A stretch of 64,000 bases of DNA from Burkholderiaceae bacterium (GCA_026125795.1 JAHCKM010000005.1:62001-126000), one strand, 5' to 3'; shown: positions 41,639 to 54,403, counted from the first letter of the stretch. Translations and numbers: made by a program. The notes: generated by a model not told the origin, from the letters alone.

Positions 41639-42520
41639 TCAGTGCGTCACCATCACCGGCACGCCCGCCAGCACGACCGTCTTGAGGGCGACCGATCCGA
41701 TGGTGGCGTGATGCAGGGCGCCGGTGCCGTGGGTGGCCATCGCGATCAGGTCGGTGCTGCGCCGCGCGGCCAGCGCGGCGATGCCATCGGCCGCATCGCC
41801 GGTGAGATGCAGCGTCTCGTGGGCAACCTCGGCGTCATGCAGCCGCTGCGCGGCCGCGGCGACCGCGTGGCGGCTCTGCTCGGCACTCCAGCCGCGCAGC
41901 ACGTCGTCGTGCGGGGGCGCGATCGCCTCGAGCAGGGTCAGGGCCGGCTCGAAGTGCACCAGGTCGACCCGCAAGGGCCCGAGCAGCTCACGCAGCGAGA
42001 GCAGACGCTCCACCGCTGAATCGGAGACCCGGGAGCCATCGAGCGGAACCAGGACGCGAGTGACGTCGCGCGTGCTGCTGGGCAACCGCGCTTCCGGTTT
42101 GACCAGAATCACCGGGCACGGCGCGGCCGAGGCGACTCGCAGAGCGACCGATCCCCATGCAAAACCGCGCAGCGGGCCGGCGCCGCGCGTCCCCATGACG
42201 GCGACCGATGCGGCGTCTGCCTGCAGGATCTCGAGCAGCGTGGCCGCCGGGGCACCGAGACGCACGATGGACTTGACCGCGAAACCGGCCCGGGTCAGCG
42301 TCTGACGGGGCGGCTCGAGCAGCGCCTCGCCGTGCGCGCGCATGTGGCGTGACAGCGCTTCCGAAGCCGGTCCCGGCTCCTGCCAGGTGCCCATCGGAGG
42401 GCACTGGACGTTCACCAGCGTCGTCTCGATTGACTGCTGGCGCCCGAGCGCGCAATTGGAGACGAACTGCACCGCACGCGCAGCGGCCGGAGCGCCGTCA
42501 ACCGGGACAAAGACATGCAT
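41639..42520 (-). CDS. Tandem universal stress protein
   Basis: 293 residues, two UspA domains (about 1-140 and 150-293). Both end in the ATP-binding G-x-x-G-x-x-x-x-G-S/T pattern: GTRGAGPLRGFAWGSVA and THGTGALHHATIGSVA. Cytoplasmic nucleotide-binding protein of stress or energy limitation. Last gene of the phosphoketolase cluster, 30 nt after the P-type ATPase gene, so probably cotranscribed; USP genes are often induced at low oxygen. Confidence 0.9.
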   Translation of the reverse strand: MHVFVPVDGAPAAARAVQFVSNCALGRQQSIETTLVNVQCPPMGTWQEPGPASEALSRHMRAHGEALLEPPRQTLTRAGFAVKSIVRLGAPAATLLEILQADAASVAVMGTRGAGPLRGFAWGSVALRVASAAPCPVILVKPEARLPSSTRDVTRVLVPLDGSRVSDSAVERLLSLRELLGPLRVDLVHFEPALTLLEAIAPPHDDVLRGWSAEQSRHAVAAAAQRLHDAEVAHETLHLTGDAADGIAALAARRSTDLIAMATHGTGALHHATIGSVALKTVVLAGVPVMVTH

Positions 42521-42550
42521 CGAAAGCTCGCCCTTCGCTGTTGGAGACCG

Positions 42551-45285
<2,735 letters not shown>

Positions 45286-45289
<4 letters not shown>

Positions 45290-46374
45290 GTGGCGCGGGG
45301 CATGCTGCCCATCAGCGCGAGCGTGTGCTGCGCGATCACCCGCTCCTCGTCGGTGGGAATCACCCACACACGCACGGCGCTGGCGGCATCGGCGATCGCT
45401 GTCTCGCCGTGTGCGCGCGCGTTGGCCGCCGCGTCGATCATGAGGCCGAGCCACCGGCAGCGCTCGGCCACCGCGGCACGGATGGGCGCCGCGTGCTCGC
45501 CCACGCCACCGGTGAAGACGAGCGCGTCGATGCCGTCGAGCGCGGCCGCGAGCGAGCCGATCTCGCGCGCGATGCGGTACACGTACAGCTCGACCGCCTC
45601 GCGCGCCGCTGCGTGGTGGCTGGCCAGCAGCGCACGCAGGTCAGCGCTTTCGCCGGAAACGCCCTTGAGGCCGCATTCGCGGTACAGCAGCGTCTCCAGC
45701 TCGTCGAGTCGCAGCCCGCGCTCGCGTTGCAGCCACAGCACGAGGCCGGGGTCGAGCTCGCCGGGGCGTGTGGCCATCATCACGCCGCCGAGCGCGCTGA
45801 AACCCATCGACGTGGCCATGCTGCGCCCGTCGCGCAGCGCGCACAGGCTGGCGCCGCTGCCGAGGTGGGCGATCACCGCGCGCGATGCGCGCGGCTCCAG
45901 GGCCGCCAGCCGTGCCGCGACGTGCTCGTACGACAGGCCGTGGAAGCCCCAGCGGCGTGCGCCGGCATCGTGTAGGGCGCGCGGCACGCCGTAGCGCTGC
46001 GCCACCGCGGGCATCGTGCGATGGAACGCGGTGTCGAAGCACGCCACCTGCGGCAGCGCGGGGCGCGCGCGCCGCAGCTGTTCGATCGGCGCCAGACAGC
46101 CGGGCTGGTGCAGCGGCGCGAACGGCACCAGCGCCTGCCACTGCGCGAGCCGCTCGGGCGTGACCCGCGCGGGTGCGCTGTGCTCCAGCCCGCCGAAGAC
46201 GACGCGGTGCCCGGCGGCGAGCAGCGTGTCGTCCGCGTGGGCATCCAACGCGGCTGCCGCAGCGTCGGCCGCGACCTGCATCCGCCGGCGTTCAACGAGC
46301 GTGCCGTCGCCAACCTCGAACCACGCGAGCTTCAAGCTCGACGAGCCGGCATTGACCGCGAGCACGGTGGTCAT
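45286..46374 (-). CDS. ackA: Acetate kinase
   Basis: 362 residues (slightly shorter than the usual 400). VLAVNAGSSSLKLAWFE is the N-terminal phosphate loop; VACFDTAFHRTMP, RRWGFHGLSYEHVA, HLGSGASLCALRDG and DALVFTGGVGEHA are ASKHA-family motifs. It makes ATP from ADP and acetyl phosphate. Here the acetyl phosphate would come from the phosphoketolase encoded upstream; no pta gene is present. The ATG at 46374 starts MTTVLAV. Confidence 0.93.
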
Positions 46375-46432
46375 CGGCGAATCCCCCACGCTGCGCGCCG
46401 CTTCGTGGCGCTTTGGGAACGGCGCGGCACGC

Positions 46433-47536
46433 TCACGGCTGCGTCTGATGCAGGCGCTGTTCCAGCATCGCGTGCAGGCGCTCGAACGGTTCCACGAACT
46501 TGCGCACGCCGTCGCGCTCGAGCTCGATGCTCGCCGCCTCCAGGTCGATGCCCAGCGCCGCCAGCGCGCGATGGACCTCGCGTGCCGCGTCGATGTCGCC
46601 GTCCAGCCGCAGGGCCGGCTGGCCGTGGTCGCGGTAGGCGTCCAGCGTCGCGGGCGGCATCGTGTTCACGGTGTCTGGGCCGACCAGGGCCTCGACGTAC
46701 ATCGTGTCGGCGTACGCAGGGTCCTTGGTGGAGGTCGATGCCCACAACAGGCGCTGCGGTGCCGCGCCGGCGGCGGTCAGCCGCTTCCAACGCGGCTGCT
46801 GCGTCCACTCGCGGTAGATCGCATGAGCCAGGCGCGCCGACGCGATCGCCGCGCGGCCGCGCAACGCGCGGGCGTCGGCGCCATCGAGCGCTTCAAGGCG
46901 CGCGTCGACCAGCGTGTCGATGCGGCTGACGAAGAAGCTGGCCACCGACGCCACGCGGCGCAGCGGCCCACCGGCGGCCGCGCGCTGTTCGAGCCCGGCA
47001 ACGAAGCAGTCGGCCACCGCGCGATAACGCGCCAGGCCGAACAGCAGCGTGACGTTGACGTTGATGCCTTCGGCCAGCAAGGCGGTGATGGCGGGCAGGC
47101 CGGCGGCCGTGCCCGGCACCTTGATCATCGCGTTCGGCCGGTCCAGCGCGCGCCACAGGCGGCGCGCCTCCTGCACCGTGGCGCGGGTGTCGTCCGCCAG
47201 GTGCGGCGAGACCTCCAGGCTGACGAAGCCGTCGCGGCCGTCGCTGTTTTCCCAGGTGGCGCGCAACAGGTCGGCGGTCGCGCGCACGTCTTCGACCGCC
47301 AGCGTCTCGTAGATCGCGCCGGCCGTCTGGCCGGCGCGCACCAGCGCGCGGATCGGCGCCTCGTATTCGGCGCCGGCGGACATCGCCTTGTGAAAGATCG
47401 CCGGGTTGGAGGTGAGCCCGCACAGGCCGTCTTGCGCGATCAGGCGAGCGATCGTGCCGTCGTCGATCCAGGCGCGGCGGATGTCGTCCATCCACACGCT
47501 CTGTCCCAGCGCTTTCAGCTGCTGCAGCGGGTTCAT
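46433..47536 (-). CDS. tal: Transaldolase
   Basis: 367 residues of the TalB-like long group. GLTSNPAIFHKAM at about 44-56, MIKVPGTAAGLPA with the Schiff-base Lys (about 139), NVNVTLLFGLARY, and ASVASFFVSRIDTLVD. It exchanges a dihydroxyacetone unit between fructose-6-phosphate and erythrose-4-phosphate, the product of phosphoketolase. Start overlaps the xfp stop by 1 nt. A 58-nt gap precedes ackA. Confidence 0.93.
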   Translation of the reverse strand: MNPLQQLKALGQSVWMDDIRRAWIDDGTIARLIAQDGLCGLTSNPAIFHKAMSAGAEYEAPIRALVRAGQTAGAIYETLAVEDVRATADLLRATWENSDGRDGFVSLEVSPHLADDTRATVQEARRLWRALDRPNAMIKVPGTAAGLPAITALLAEGINVNVTLLFGLARYRAVADCFVAGLEQRAAAGGPLRRVASVASFFVSRIDTLVDARLEALDGADARALRGRAAIASARLAHAIYREWTQQPRWKRLTAAGAAPQRLLWASTSTKDPAYADTMYVEALVGPDTVNTMPPATLDAYRDHGQPALRLDGDIDAAREVHRALAALGIDLEAASIELERDGVRKFVEPFERLHAMLEQRLHQTQP

Positions 47537-49923
47537 CACGCGGTCCACTTCCAGTTGCGCACCTCGGGCAGATCCTCGCCGTGCTGCACGATGTACTCCT
47601 TGTGCTCGATCAAGTTGTCGCGCATGCGCTGCTTCAGGTGCGCAGCGCGGTAACCCAGCGTCGGCACCCGATCGATGACGTCGATCACGCGGTGGAAGCG
47701 GTCGAGCGCGTTGAGCACCGCCATGTCAAACGGCGTGGTCGTGGTGCCTTCTTCCTTGTAGCCGCGCACGTGCAGGTTGTCGTGGTTGGTGCGCCGGTAG
47801 GTCAGGCGGTGGATCAGCCACGGGTAGCCGTGGTAGGCAAAGATGATCGGCTTGTCGGGCGTGAAGATGGCGTCGAAGTCGCGGTCCGACAGGCCGTGCG
47901 GATGCTCCTCGCGCGGCTGCAGCGTCATCAGGTCGACCACGTTGACCACGCGCACTTTCAGCGCCGGCAGGTGCTGGCGCAGCAGCGCGGTGGCGGCGAG
48001 CGTCTCCATCGTCGGCACGTCGCCGGCGCAGGCCAGTACCACGTCGGGCTCTCCGTCCTGGTCGTTGGACGCCCAGTCCCAGATGCCGACGCCGGCGCTG
48101 CAGTGCCTGATCGCCGCGTCGATGTCCAGCCATTGCGGGGCGGGCTGCTTGCCGGCGACGATCACGTTGACCAGGTTGCGGCTGCGCAGGCAGCGGTCGG
48201 TCACGCACAGCAGCGTGTTGGCGTCGGGCGGCAGGTAGACGCGGATCACGTCGGCCTTCTTGTTGACCACGTGGTCGATGAAGCCCGGGTCCTGGTGGCT
48301 GAAGCCGTTGTGGTCCTGGCGCCAGACGTGCGACGTGAGCAGGATGTTGAGCGACGCGATCGGCCGCCGCCACGCGATGTCGTTGGCCACCTTGAGCCAC
48401 TTGGCGTGCTGGTTGAACATCGAATCGACGATGTGGATGAAGGCCTCGTAGCACGAGAATAGGCCGTGGCGTCCGGTCAACAGGTAGCCCTCGAGCCAGC
48501 CCTGGCAGGTGTGCTCCGAGAGGATCTCCATCACGCGGCCATCGCGCGCGAGGTGCTCGTCGGTGGGCAGCGTCTGTGCCATCCACGCGGTGCCGGTGGC
48601 CTCGAACAGCGCACCGAGGCGGTTGGACGCGGTCTCGTCGGGGCCGAAGACGCGGAAGTTGCGCGCGCCGGCGTTCATCCGCATCACGTCGCGCAAGAAG
48701 CCGCCCATCACGCGCGTGGCCTCGCCGGTGACGCCGCCCGGGCGCGACACGTCGAGCGCGAAGTCGCGGAACTCGGGCAGGCGCAGGTCCTTCAGCAGCA
48801 CGCCGCCATTGGCCACCGGGTTGGCGCCCATGCGCTTGGCGCCCTGCGGCGCCAGCGTGCGCAGCTGCGGCACCGGTCGCCCATCGGCGTCGAACAACTC
48901 CTCAGGGCGGTAGCTGCGCATCCACTGCTCCAGCAGTTGCAGGTGCGCCGGGTTGGAACCGATGTCGGAGAACGGCACCTGGTGGCTGCGCCACGAACCT
49001 TCGGCCGGCTTGCCGTCGACCTCCTTCGGCCCGGTCCAGCCCTTGGGGGTGACGAGCACGATCATCGGCCAGCGCGGCCGCGCCGATGAGCCGCCGGCGC
49101 GCGCCTCGCGCTGGATCGCGGCGATGCGCTCGAGCACCGTGTCGAGCGTGGCGGCCATCTTGCGATGCATCGCAGCCGGCTCGCTGCCCTCGACGAAGTG
49201 CGGTTCCCAGCCGCAGCCGACCAGCAGCGAGTGCAGCTCCTCGCGCGGGATGCGCGCCAGCACGGTCGGGTTGGCGATCTTGTAGCCGTTCAAGTGCAGG
49301 ATCGGCAACACCGCGCCGTCGGTGGCCGGATCGAGAAACTTGTTGGAGTGCCAGGCCGTGGCCAGCGGCCCGGTCTCGGCCTCGCCGTCGCCCACGACGC
49401 AGGCGACCAGCAGCTCCGGGTGGTCGAACGCCGCGCCGAACGCGTGCGCCAGCGAGTAGCCAAGCTCGCCGCCCTCGTGGATCGAGCCCGGGGTTTCCGG
49501 TGCCACGTGGCTCGGAATGCCGCCCGGAAACGAGAACTGCTTGAACAGGCGTTGCATGCCCTCCGCGTCCTGCGACACCGCGGGGTAGAACTCGCTGTAC
49601 GTCCCCTCGAGCCAGACGTTGGCCACCAGCGCCGGCCCGCCATGTCCGGGGCCGGCCACGTACAGCACGTCGAGGTCGCGCTGCACGATCGCGCGGTTCA
49701 GGTGCACATAGATGAAGTTCAGCCCCGGCGTCGTGCCCCAGTGGCCCAGCAGCCGCGGCTTCACGTGCTCGGGTTTCAGCGGCTCGCGCAGCAGCGGGTT
49801 GGCGAGCAGGTAGATCTGACCCACCGACAGGTAGTTGGCGGCGCGAAAGCAGGCGTCGATGCGCTGCAGTTCTTCGGTGTCGAGGCTGTGCGGCTGGGCG
49901 GCGGTGCGGGTGTGGTCGTTCAT
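47536..49923 (-). CDS. xfp: Xylulose-5-phosphate/fructose-6-phosphate phosphoketolase
   Basis: 795 residues, full family length. [20 protein letters not shown] and [19 protein letters not shown] are the TPP-binding motifs; [26 protein letters not shown] is the diagnostic segment (phosphate and substrate His residues), and [11 protein letters not shown] closes the active site. It cleaves Xu5P or F6P with phosphate to acetyl phosphate plus GAP or E4P. The ATG at 49923 starts MNDHTRT. First gene of a coupled set with tal, ackA, a P-type ATPase and a USP. Confidence 0.95.
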   Translation of the reverse strand: MNDHTRTAAQPHSLDTEELQRIDACFRAANYLSVGQIYLLANPLLREPLKPEHVKPRLLGHWGTTPGLNFIYVHLNRAIVQRDLDVLYVAGPGHGGPALVANVWLEGTYSEFYPAVSQDAEGMQRLFKQFSFPGGIPSHVAPETPGSIHEGGELGYSLAHAFGAAFDHPELLVACVVGDGEAETGPLATAWHSNKFLDPATDGAVLPILHLNGYKIANPTVLARIPREELHSLLVGCGWEPHFVEGSEPAAMHRKMAATLDTVLERIAAIQREARAGGSSARPRWPMIVLVTPKGWTGPKEVDGKPAEGSWRSHQVPFSDIGSNPAHLQLLEQWMRSYRPEELFDADGRPVPQLRTLAPQGAKRMGANPVANGGVLLKDLRLPEFRDFALDVSRPGGVTGEATRVMGGFLRDVMRMNAGARNFRVFGPDETASNRLGALFEATGTAWMAQTLPTDEHLARDGRVMEILSEHTCQGWLEGYLLTGRHGLFSCYEAFIHIVDSMFNQHAKWLKVANDIAWRRPIASLNILLTSHVWRQDHNGFSHQDPGFIDHVVNKKADVIRVYLPPDANTLLCVTDRCLRSRNLVNVIVAGKQPAPQWLDIDAAIRHCSAGVGIWDWASNDQDGEPDVVLACAGDVPTMETLAATALLRQHLPALKVRVVNVVDLMTLQPREEHPHGLSDRDFDAIFTPDKPIIFAYHGYPWLIHRLTYRRTNHDNLHVRGYKEEGTTTTPFDMAVLNALDRFHRVIDVIDRVPTLGYRAAHLKQRMRDNLIEHKEYIVQHGEDLPEVRNWKWTA

Positions 49924-50025
49924 GGCGCGGCGGGTCAGGGGTTGCAGACGTGTCTCGGCGCGAGCCGGGGCCCTGGCGACATGATCAGCCGTCGTGCCCA
50001 CCCTTGGCGCAGCAGGGGATGGCGC

Positions 50026-50802
50026 TCAGGGCCGGACCGCCGGTGTCTCGATCGGCATGCCGGCGCTGCGCTGCGCCAGGTACAGCTCGAGCTCGATCAT
50101 CTCGATCGAATCGAACGGCGGCGCCTCGGCGCGCACGCCGCTCATGCAATTGCGCAGCCGCCGCTGCAGCGAGCCGAGGCCCTGCCACTCGAGGCGGTAG
50201 GTCGGGTAGCCGTTGGCGTGACCTTCGGGGATAGTGCTGCCGGCCAGGCTCTTGCCGGCGCGCTCGTCGTGGCACAACGCGCACGACAGGTTGAGCTGGC
50301 CGATGCGTTGTTGGTACTGCCGGCGGCCGCGCTCACGCGGCGCGGCCAGCTGCGGCGCGCGGCTCGGCGCCAGCGGCATGCCGCGCGACTGGTGCGCCAC
50401 ATAAGCCTCCAGCGCAAGCAGACCCGCGCTTTCGGGCGGCAGCGGCGCCGCGTGCTGGTGCCGCGTGCGGCACAGGTTGATGCGCTGGCTCAGGTTGACC
50501 GGTCGCCGGTCGACGCGATCCCAATCGGGGTACCGCGCGGCCACGCCTTTCATGCTCTGCCCGCTCTCGCCGTGGCACGACGCGCACGAGGCACTGCGGC
50601 CGTCGGTGTTCTTCCACAGCGCCGCGCCTTCGGCCACCCACAACATGCCGGGGTTCTGCAGGTCGTCGCTTTGCATCGCCTGAATGCGCGCGCTCATCGT
50701 GTCGAAGCCGGAACGGCGCGCATCGGGCGAGGTCTGAGCCGGCACGCTCGAAGCGCACAGCAGCCCGAACAGCGCGGCGATCGACGCGGCCCGCAACCTC
50801 AT
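50026..50802 (-). CDS. soxA: Sulfur-oxidation dihaem cytochrome SoxA
   Basis: 258 residues with a Sec signal (first 22 residues) and two CxxCH haem sites: CASCH (73-77) and CALCH (174-178). Cys111 and Cys219 (RNCMSGVRAE) fit the Cys haem ligands of SoxA. With SoxX it couples thiosulfate to the SoxYZ carrier in the periplasm. Start overlaps the soxZ stop by 4 nt. No soxB follows; the next gene is the unrelated xfp. Confidence 0.9.
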   Translation of the reverse strand: MRLRAASIAALFGLLCASSVPAQTSPDARRSGFDTMSARIQAMQSDDLQNPGMLWVAEGAALWKNTDGRSASCASCHGESGQSMKGVAARYPDWDRVDRRPVNLSQRINLCRTRHQHAAPLPPESAGLLALEAYVAHQSRGMPLAPSRAPQLAAPRERGRRQYQQRIGQLNLSCALCHDERAGKSLAGSTIPEGHANGYPTYRLEWQGLGSLQRRLRNCMSGVRAEAPPFDSIEMIELELYLAQRSAGMPIETPAVRP

Positions 50803-51119
50803 GCGACGGTGATGTTCGCGTTCTCGGTCTGAGCGAAGCCGTTGTCGCCTTCCCAGGTGAAGCTGAGCGTGCCGCTGCTGTTGGCCACGACGTGGAACGC
50901 AAGGTACGGGTTGGCCGAGATGGCCGGGTGCAGGTCGGCGCTGAAGACCAGCTCGCCGTTGTAGCGACAGGCAAAGCGCCGGATGATGTCGCGCGGCAAC
51001 GTCCGGCCGTCGGACCCGGCGCGGTAGCCGGTTTCCATCGGGTGCGCGATCAGCGTGCGGATCTCCATCACCTCGCCCTTGCGGGCGGTGGTGGGGGCGT
51101 GGATCAGCGTGCGGGCCAT
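50799..51119 (-). CDS. soxZ: Thiosulfate-oxidation carrier complex protein SoxZ
   Basis: 106 residues, SoxZ immunoglobulin-like fold: RKGEVMEIRTLIAHPMETGYR, then IIRRFACRYNGELVFSADLH and an ANPYLAFHVVA core, ending SFTWEGDNGF. It has no signal peptide and would be exported with SoxY as a complex, as known for the family. Encoded 13 nt downstream of soxY. Confidence 0.92.
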   Translation of the reverse strand: MARTLIHAPTTARKGEVMEIRTLIAHPMETGYRAGSDGRTLPRDIIRRFACRYNGELVFSADLHPAISANPYLAFHVVANSSGTLSFTWEGDNGFAQTENANITVA

Positions 51120-51132
51120 GGCGGGGTCGTGC

Positions 51133-51576
51133 TCACTCGATGCACGCGGCCAACGTGACGATCACGTCGACGGTATGCGTCCAGAACGAGCCGTCGCTCA
51201 TCTTGGCAACGGCCACCAGCTGCTGCGTGGTGGCCAATCGAATCCGGGTCGAGACGACGGCCTTGCCCATCGCCGGCGTGAGTTTGCACGCGATCACCTC
51301 GCGCTGCGGGTTCTTCTCGTTGAACACCGCGATCGCCTGCACGTGATCGGCCGCGCTCATCGGGCTTTGCACGGTGATCGTCACCGGCACGGTGTTGCCG
51401 TTTTCGACCAGCGGTGCGATGTCGAAGACGACGCGGCCTTCCTGCGTGCGCGCGCCGCCGGTGAAGCTGCGCAACGCGCCGGCCAGCTCGTCGGACAGCG
51501 CCTGCGCGGGGCACCACACGATGCCCGCGCCGACGCCGAAGCCGGCGGCCACCACGTGTCGGCGCGACAGCGTCAT
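51133..51576 (-). CDS. soxY: Thiosulfate-oxidation carrier protein SoxY, atypical C-terminus
   Basis: 147 residues. A twin-arginine-like leader (SRRHVVAAGFGVGAG) and a SoxY beta-sandwich (VENGNTVPVTITVQSP, then VRTxTRIRLATTQQ-like core) are present. SoxY normally ends in a flexible glycine-rich arm with the substrate Cys followed by two Gly. Here the last residues are TLAACIE: a Cys is still third from the end, but the surrounding glycines are replaced. Thiosulfate-carrier function is therefore uncertain, although the flanking soxX, soxZ and soxA are intact. Confidence 0.88.
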   Translation of the reverse strand: MTLSRRHVVAAGFGVGAGIVWCPAQALSDELAGALRSFTGGARTQEGRVVFDIAPLVENGNTVPVTITVQSPMSAADHVQAIAVFNEKNPQREVIACKLTPAMGKAVVSTRIRLATTQQLVAVAKMSDGSFWTHTVDVIVTLAACIE

Positions 51577-51580
51577 CGCA

Positions 51581-52039
51581 TCAATCCTTCAAGGTCTTCA
51601 GAAACGCCACCACGTCTTCGATCTGCTGCGCGTTCAGCACCGGCTGGCCGCGCCAGGCCGAGCCCACACGCTGCAGGCCCTGCGTGCGGTAGTAAGACGG
51701 CATGATCGTCTGCGGGTTCAGCTGCGACGCGTCGACGATGCGCAGCCGCAGCTGCGCTTCGCTCCAGCGCGCACCCGTGCCAGCGAGGTTGGTGGCCAGG
51801 TCGCCCTGGAAACGCGCCTCGGGAAACGGCCCGCTGTGGCACAGCAGACACAGGCCGGTCTGCCGCTCGGTGACGACGCGCCGGCCGTTCTCGGCGTTGG
51901 GCGCGTTGCTCGTCAGCGGCTTGGGGATGCCGTCGCCGACGATCTGATAGGAGGCGCGCAAATCGGCCTGCCCCTGTGCATGCGCAGCCTGCAGCGCCGG
52001 CACACACGCCACCGCCGCCAGCCACCGCCGCATTCTCAT
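51581..52039 (-). CDS. soxX: Sulfur-oxidation monohaem cytochrome SoxX
   Basis: 152 residues with a Sec signal (about 1-21), one haem site CLLCH (64-68) and a distal Met in IMPSYY. LNPQTIMPSYYRTQG and LNAQQIEDVVAFLKTL are typical of SoxX. Partner of SoxA. First of four tightly spaced genes soxXYZA. Start at 52039; a second ATG two codons later is equally possible. Confidence 0.9.
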   Translation of the reverse strand: MRMRRWLAAVACVPALQAAHAQGQADLRASYQIVGDGIPKPLTSNAPNAENGRRVVTERQTGLCLLCHSGPFPEARFQGDLATNLAGTGARWSEAQLRLRIVDASQLNPQTIMPSYYRTQGLQRVGSAWRGQPVLNAQQIEDVVAFLKTLKD

Positions 52040-52083
52040 CGCGCACGCTCAGTCGGCGCTGGGCCGCTCCCGAGCCGACTGAT

Positions 52084-52195
52084 CCCCCTTGGGGGGAGTG
52101 AGCCCGCGCCGAGCGAGCGCCTGCGCGCTCGCGAGTGGCTGGCGAACGCCTCGCGGCATGCAAGCCGCGAGGCGCGAGCGCAGCGAGCAAGGGGG
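52084..52195. repeat. Nested palindromic intergenic element
   Basis: Three nested inverted pairs: CCCCCTTG (52084) with CAAGGGGG (52188), GCGCTCGCG (52125) with CGCGAGCGC (52173), and an inner perfect 11-bp hairpin CGCCTCGCGGC/GCCGCGAGGCG (52147-52174, 6-nt loop). It fills the gap between soxX and the molybdenum-hydroxylase gene. It looks like a dispersed chromosomal repeat or REP-like element rather than a simple terminator. Confidence 0.55.
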
Positions 52196-52205
52196 CCAGC
52201 TCAAC

Positions 52206-54386
52206 TCAGGCCTTCTTCAGGCTGTGGTTCTTGAGCGGCAGATCGCGGATGCGTTTGCCGGTGGCCGCGAAGATCGCGTTCAGCACCGCCGGTGCGGCCA
52301 CTGCGATGGTCGGCTCGCCCACGCCGCCCCAGAAGCCGCCCGAGGGCCTGATGTACGTATCAACCTTGGGCATGTGCTTCATCAGCAGCGTGGGATAGGT
52401 GTCGAAGTTGGTCTGCTCGATGCGCCCATCCTTCAGCGTGCACTCCTGGAACAACGCCGCACCGAGGCCATAGACGAAAGAACCTTCGACCTGCGCCTCG
52501 ATCTGCTGCGGGTTCACCGCATGGCCGCAGTCGGTGGCGGCGACGATGCGGTGGATCTTGAGCTCGCCGGCATCGTTGACCGACACCTCGGCGCAAGCCG
52601 CCACGTAGCTGCCGAAGCCCATGGTCTGCGCCAGGCCGCGGTAGACGCCGCGCGGCGCGGGCTTGTCCCAGCCGGCCTTGTCGGCCACCTCGTTGAGCAC
52701 TGCCAGGTGCTTGGGGCTGTTCTTCATCAGCTTGCGGCGCAGCGCCAGCGGATCCTGGCGCGTGGCAGCGGCGATCTCGTCGATGAAGCACTCGAGGTAG
52801 ATCGTGTTCTGGTTCAGGTTCACGCCGCGCCAGAAGCCCGGTGGCACCGGCGGGTTGCGCATCGCATGATCGACCAGCAGGTTCGGGAAGGTGTAGCCCA
52901 TCGACGCCTCGGGCCCTGGTGGGTTCAGCCCCTGGAACACCACCGGATCGAGGCCGTTGCGCACGTTCTGCGGGAACACGCCGGCCAGGATCGATTGCCC
53001 CGAGATGCGCATGTGCAGCGCGGTGATGTTGTCGTCCTTGTCGAGGCCGGCCACGAGCCTGCACTGCGTCACCGGGTGATAACGCCCGTGCTGCATGTCT
53101 TCCTCGCGCGACCAGATCAGCTTGACCGGCGTGCCAGGCATCTCCTTGGCGATGGCCACCGCCTGGCGCACGTAGTCGGTCATGCCGCGCCGGCCGAAGC
53201 CGCCGCCGAGGTGGATCTTGTGCACCTCGCAGCGCGCCGCCGGCAGGCCCGAGGCCTCCACCGTGGCGGCGAATGCGGCCTCGCCGTTCTGCGTGGGGCA
53301 CCACACCTCGCAGCGCTCGCGCGTGTAGAGCGCGGTGGCGTTCATCACCTCCATGCAGGCGTGGTTCTGGTGCGGATAGGAATACACCGCCTCGATGGTG
53401 CGCGCCGCCTGGCCGAGCGCGGCCTTCACGTCGCCCACCTTGTGGGCCGACACCGCATCGTTGGCCGTGAGGCCGGCCTTGAGCGTCTGCGCGGTGTCGG
53501 CGCTCGAGGCCTTGGCGTTGGGGCCTTCGTCCCACTGGATCGGCAGCGCATCGAGCGCGGTCTTGGCATGCCACCAGGTGTCGGCCACCACCGCGACCGC
53601 GCTGTCGCCGACCTGCACCACCTTCTTGACGCCGGGGCGCGCGGCGACCGCGCCGGCATCGAAGCTCCTGATCTTGCCGCCGAACACCGGGCAATCCTTG
53701 ATCGCCGCGTTGAGCATGCCGGGGAGCTTGAGGTCCATGCCGTAGACCTGCGAGCCGTCGACCTTGGCGCGCGTGTCCAGGCGCGCGACCGGCTTGCCGG
53801 CGATCTTCCAGGTCTTGGGATCCTTCAGCGTGATGTCGGCCGGCGCGGGCGGCGTCAGCTTGGACGCGGCTTCGGCCAATTGGCCGTAGCGCGCGCTGCG
53901 CCCGCTGCCGCGGTGCGTGACCACGCCGCTGGCGACGCTGCACTCGTTGGGCGACACGCCCCAGCCGTCGGCCGCGGCCTTCACCAACATCAAGCGCGCG
54001 GCGGCGCCGCCTCGGCGCACATAGTCGTTCGATTCACGGATGCCGCGGCTGCCGCCGGTGGAGAAGTTCTGCCACACGCGGTTGCGTGCCACGTTCTGGC
54101 CCGGCGTGGGGTACTCGGTGGTCACCTTGGACCAGTCGCACTCGAGCTCTTCGGCCACCAGCTGCGCCAGGCCGGTGAGCGTGCCCTGGCCCATCTCGCT
54201 GCGCGCGATGCGCACGACGACGGTGTCGTCGGGCTTGATCACCACCCAGGCGTTGATCTCGCCGGGCGCCGTCTGGGCCAGCGCCTGGTCGGGAATGTGG
54301 AAGCCCACCACCAGCGAGCCGGCCACCGCGGTGGAAGTGCCGAGGAAACGGCGGCGCGAAACCGAAGGCATGGTCGTCGTGTTCAT
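52206..54386 (-). CDS. Molybdopterin-binding beta subunit, isoquinoline 1-oxidoreductase-like
   Basis: 726 residues with a Tat signal (SRRRFLGTSTAVAGSLVVG), as is usual for IorB-type periplasmic hydroxylases. Two molybdopterin domains follow: RSEMGQGTLTGLAQ, HLGGGFGRRGMTDY, PPGFWRGVNLNQN and GGVGEPTIAVAAPAVLNAI with the catalytic Glu. AAGGAGG lies 6 nt before the ATG at 54386. It forms a two-subunit enzyme with the (2Fe-2S) protein encoded 17 nt upstream. Substrate unknown. Confidence 0.9.
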   Translation of the reverse strand: MNTTTMPSVSRRRFLGTSTAVAGSLVVGFHIPDQALAQTAPGEINAWVVIKPDDTVVVRIARSEMGQGTLTGLAQLVAEELECDWSKVTTEYPTPGQNVARNRVWQNFSTGGSRGIRESNDYVRRGGAAARLMLVKAAADGWGVSPNECSVASGVVTHRGSGRSARYGQLAEAASKLTPPAPADITLKDPKTWKIAGKPVARLDTRAKVDGSQVYGMDLKLPGMLNAAIKDCPVFGGKIRSFDAGAVAARPGVKKVVQVGDSAVAVVADTWWHAKTALDALPIQWDEGPNAKASSADTAQTLKAGLTANDAVSAHKVGDVKAALGQAARTIEAVYSYPHQNHACMEVMNATALYTRERCEVWCPTQNGEAAFAATVEASGLPAARCEVHKIHLGGGFGRRGMTDYVRQAVAIAKEMPGTPVKLIWSREEDMQHGRYHPVTQCRLVAGLDKDDNITALHMRISGQSILAGVFPQNVRNGLDPVVFQGLNPPGPEASMGYTFPNLLVDHAMRNPPVPPGFWRGVNLNQNTIYLECFIDEIAAATRQDPLALRRKLMKNSPKHLAVLNEVADKAGWDKPAPRGVYRGLAQTMGFGSYVAACAEVSVNDAGELKIHRIVAATDCGHAVNPQQIEAQVEGSFVYGLGAALFQECTLKDGRIEQTNFDTYPTLLMKHMPKVDTYIRPSGGFWGGVGEPTIAVAAPAVLNAIFAATGKRIRDLPLKNHSLKKA

Positions 54387-54403
54387 CTGTGGCCTCCTTG
54401 CCT

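Noticed and set aside
49924-50025. FNR box upstream of xfp
   Set aside because: I looked for a TTGAT-N4-ATCAA-like site because of the gene functions and found none of acceptable quality.
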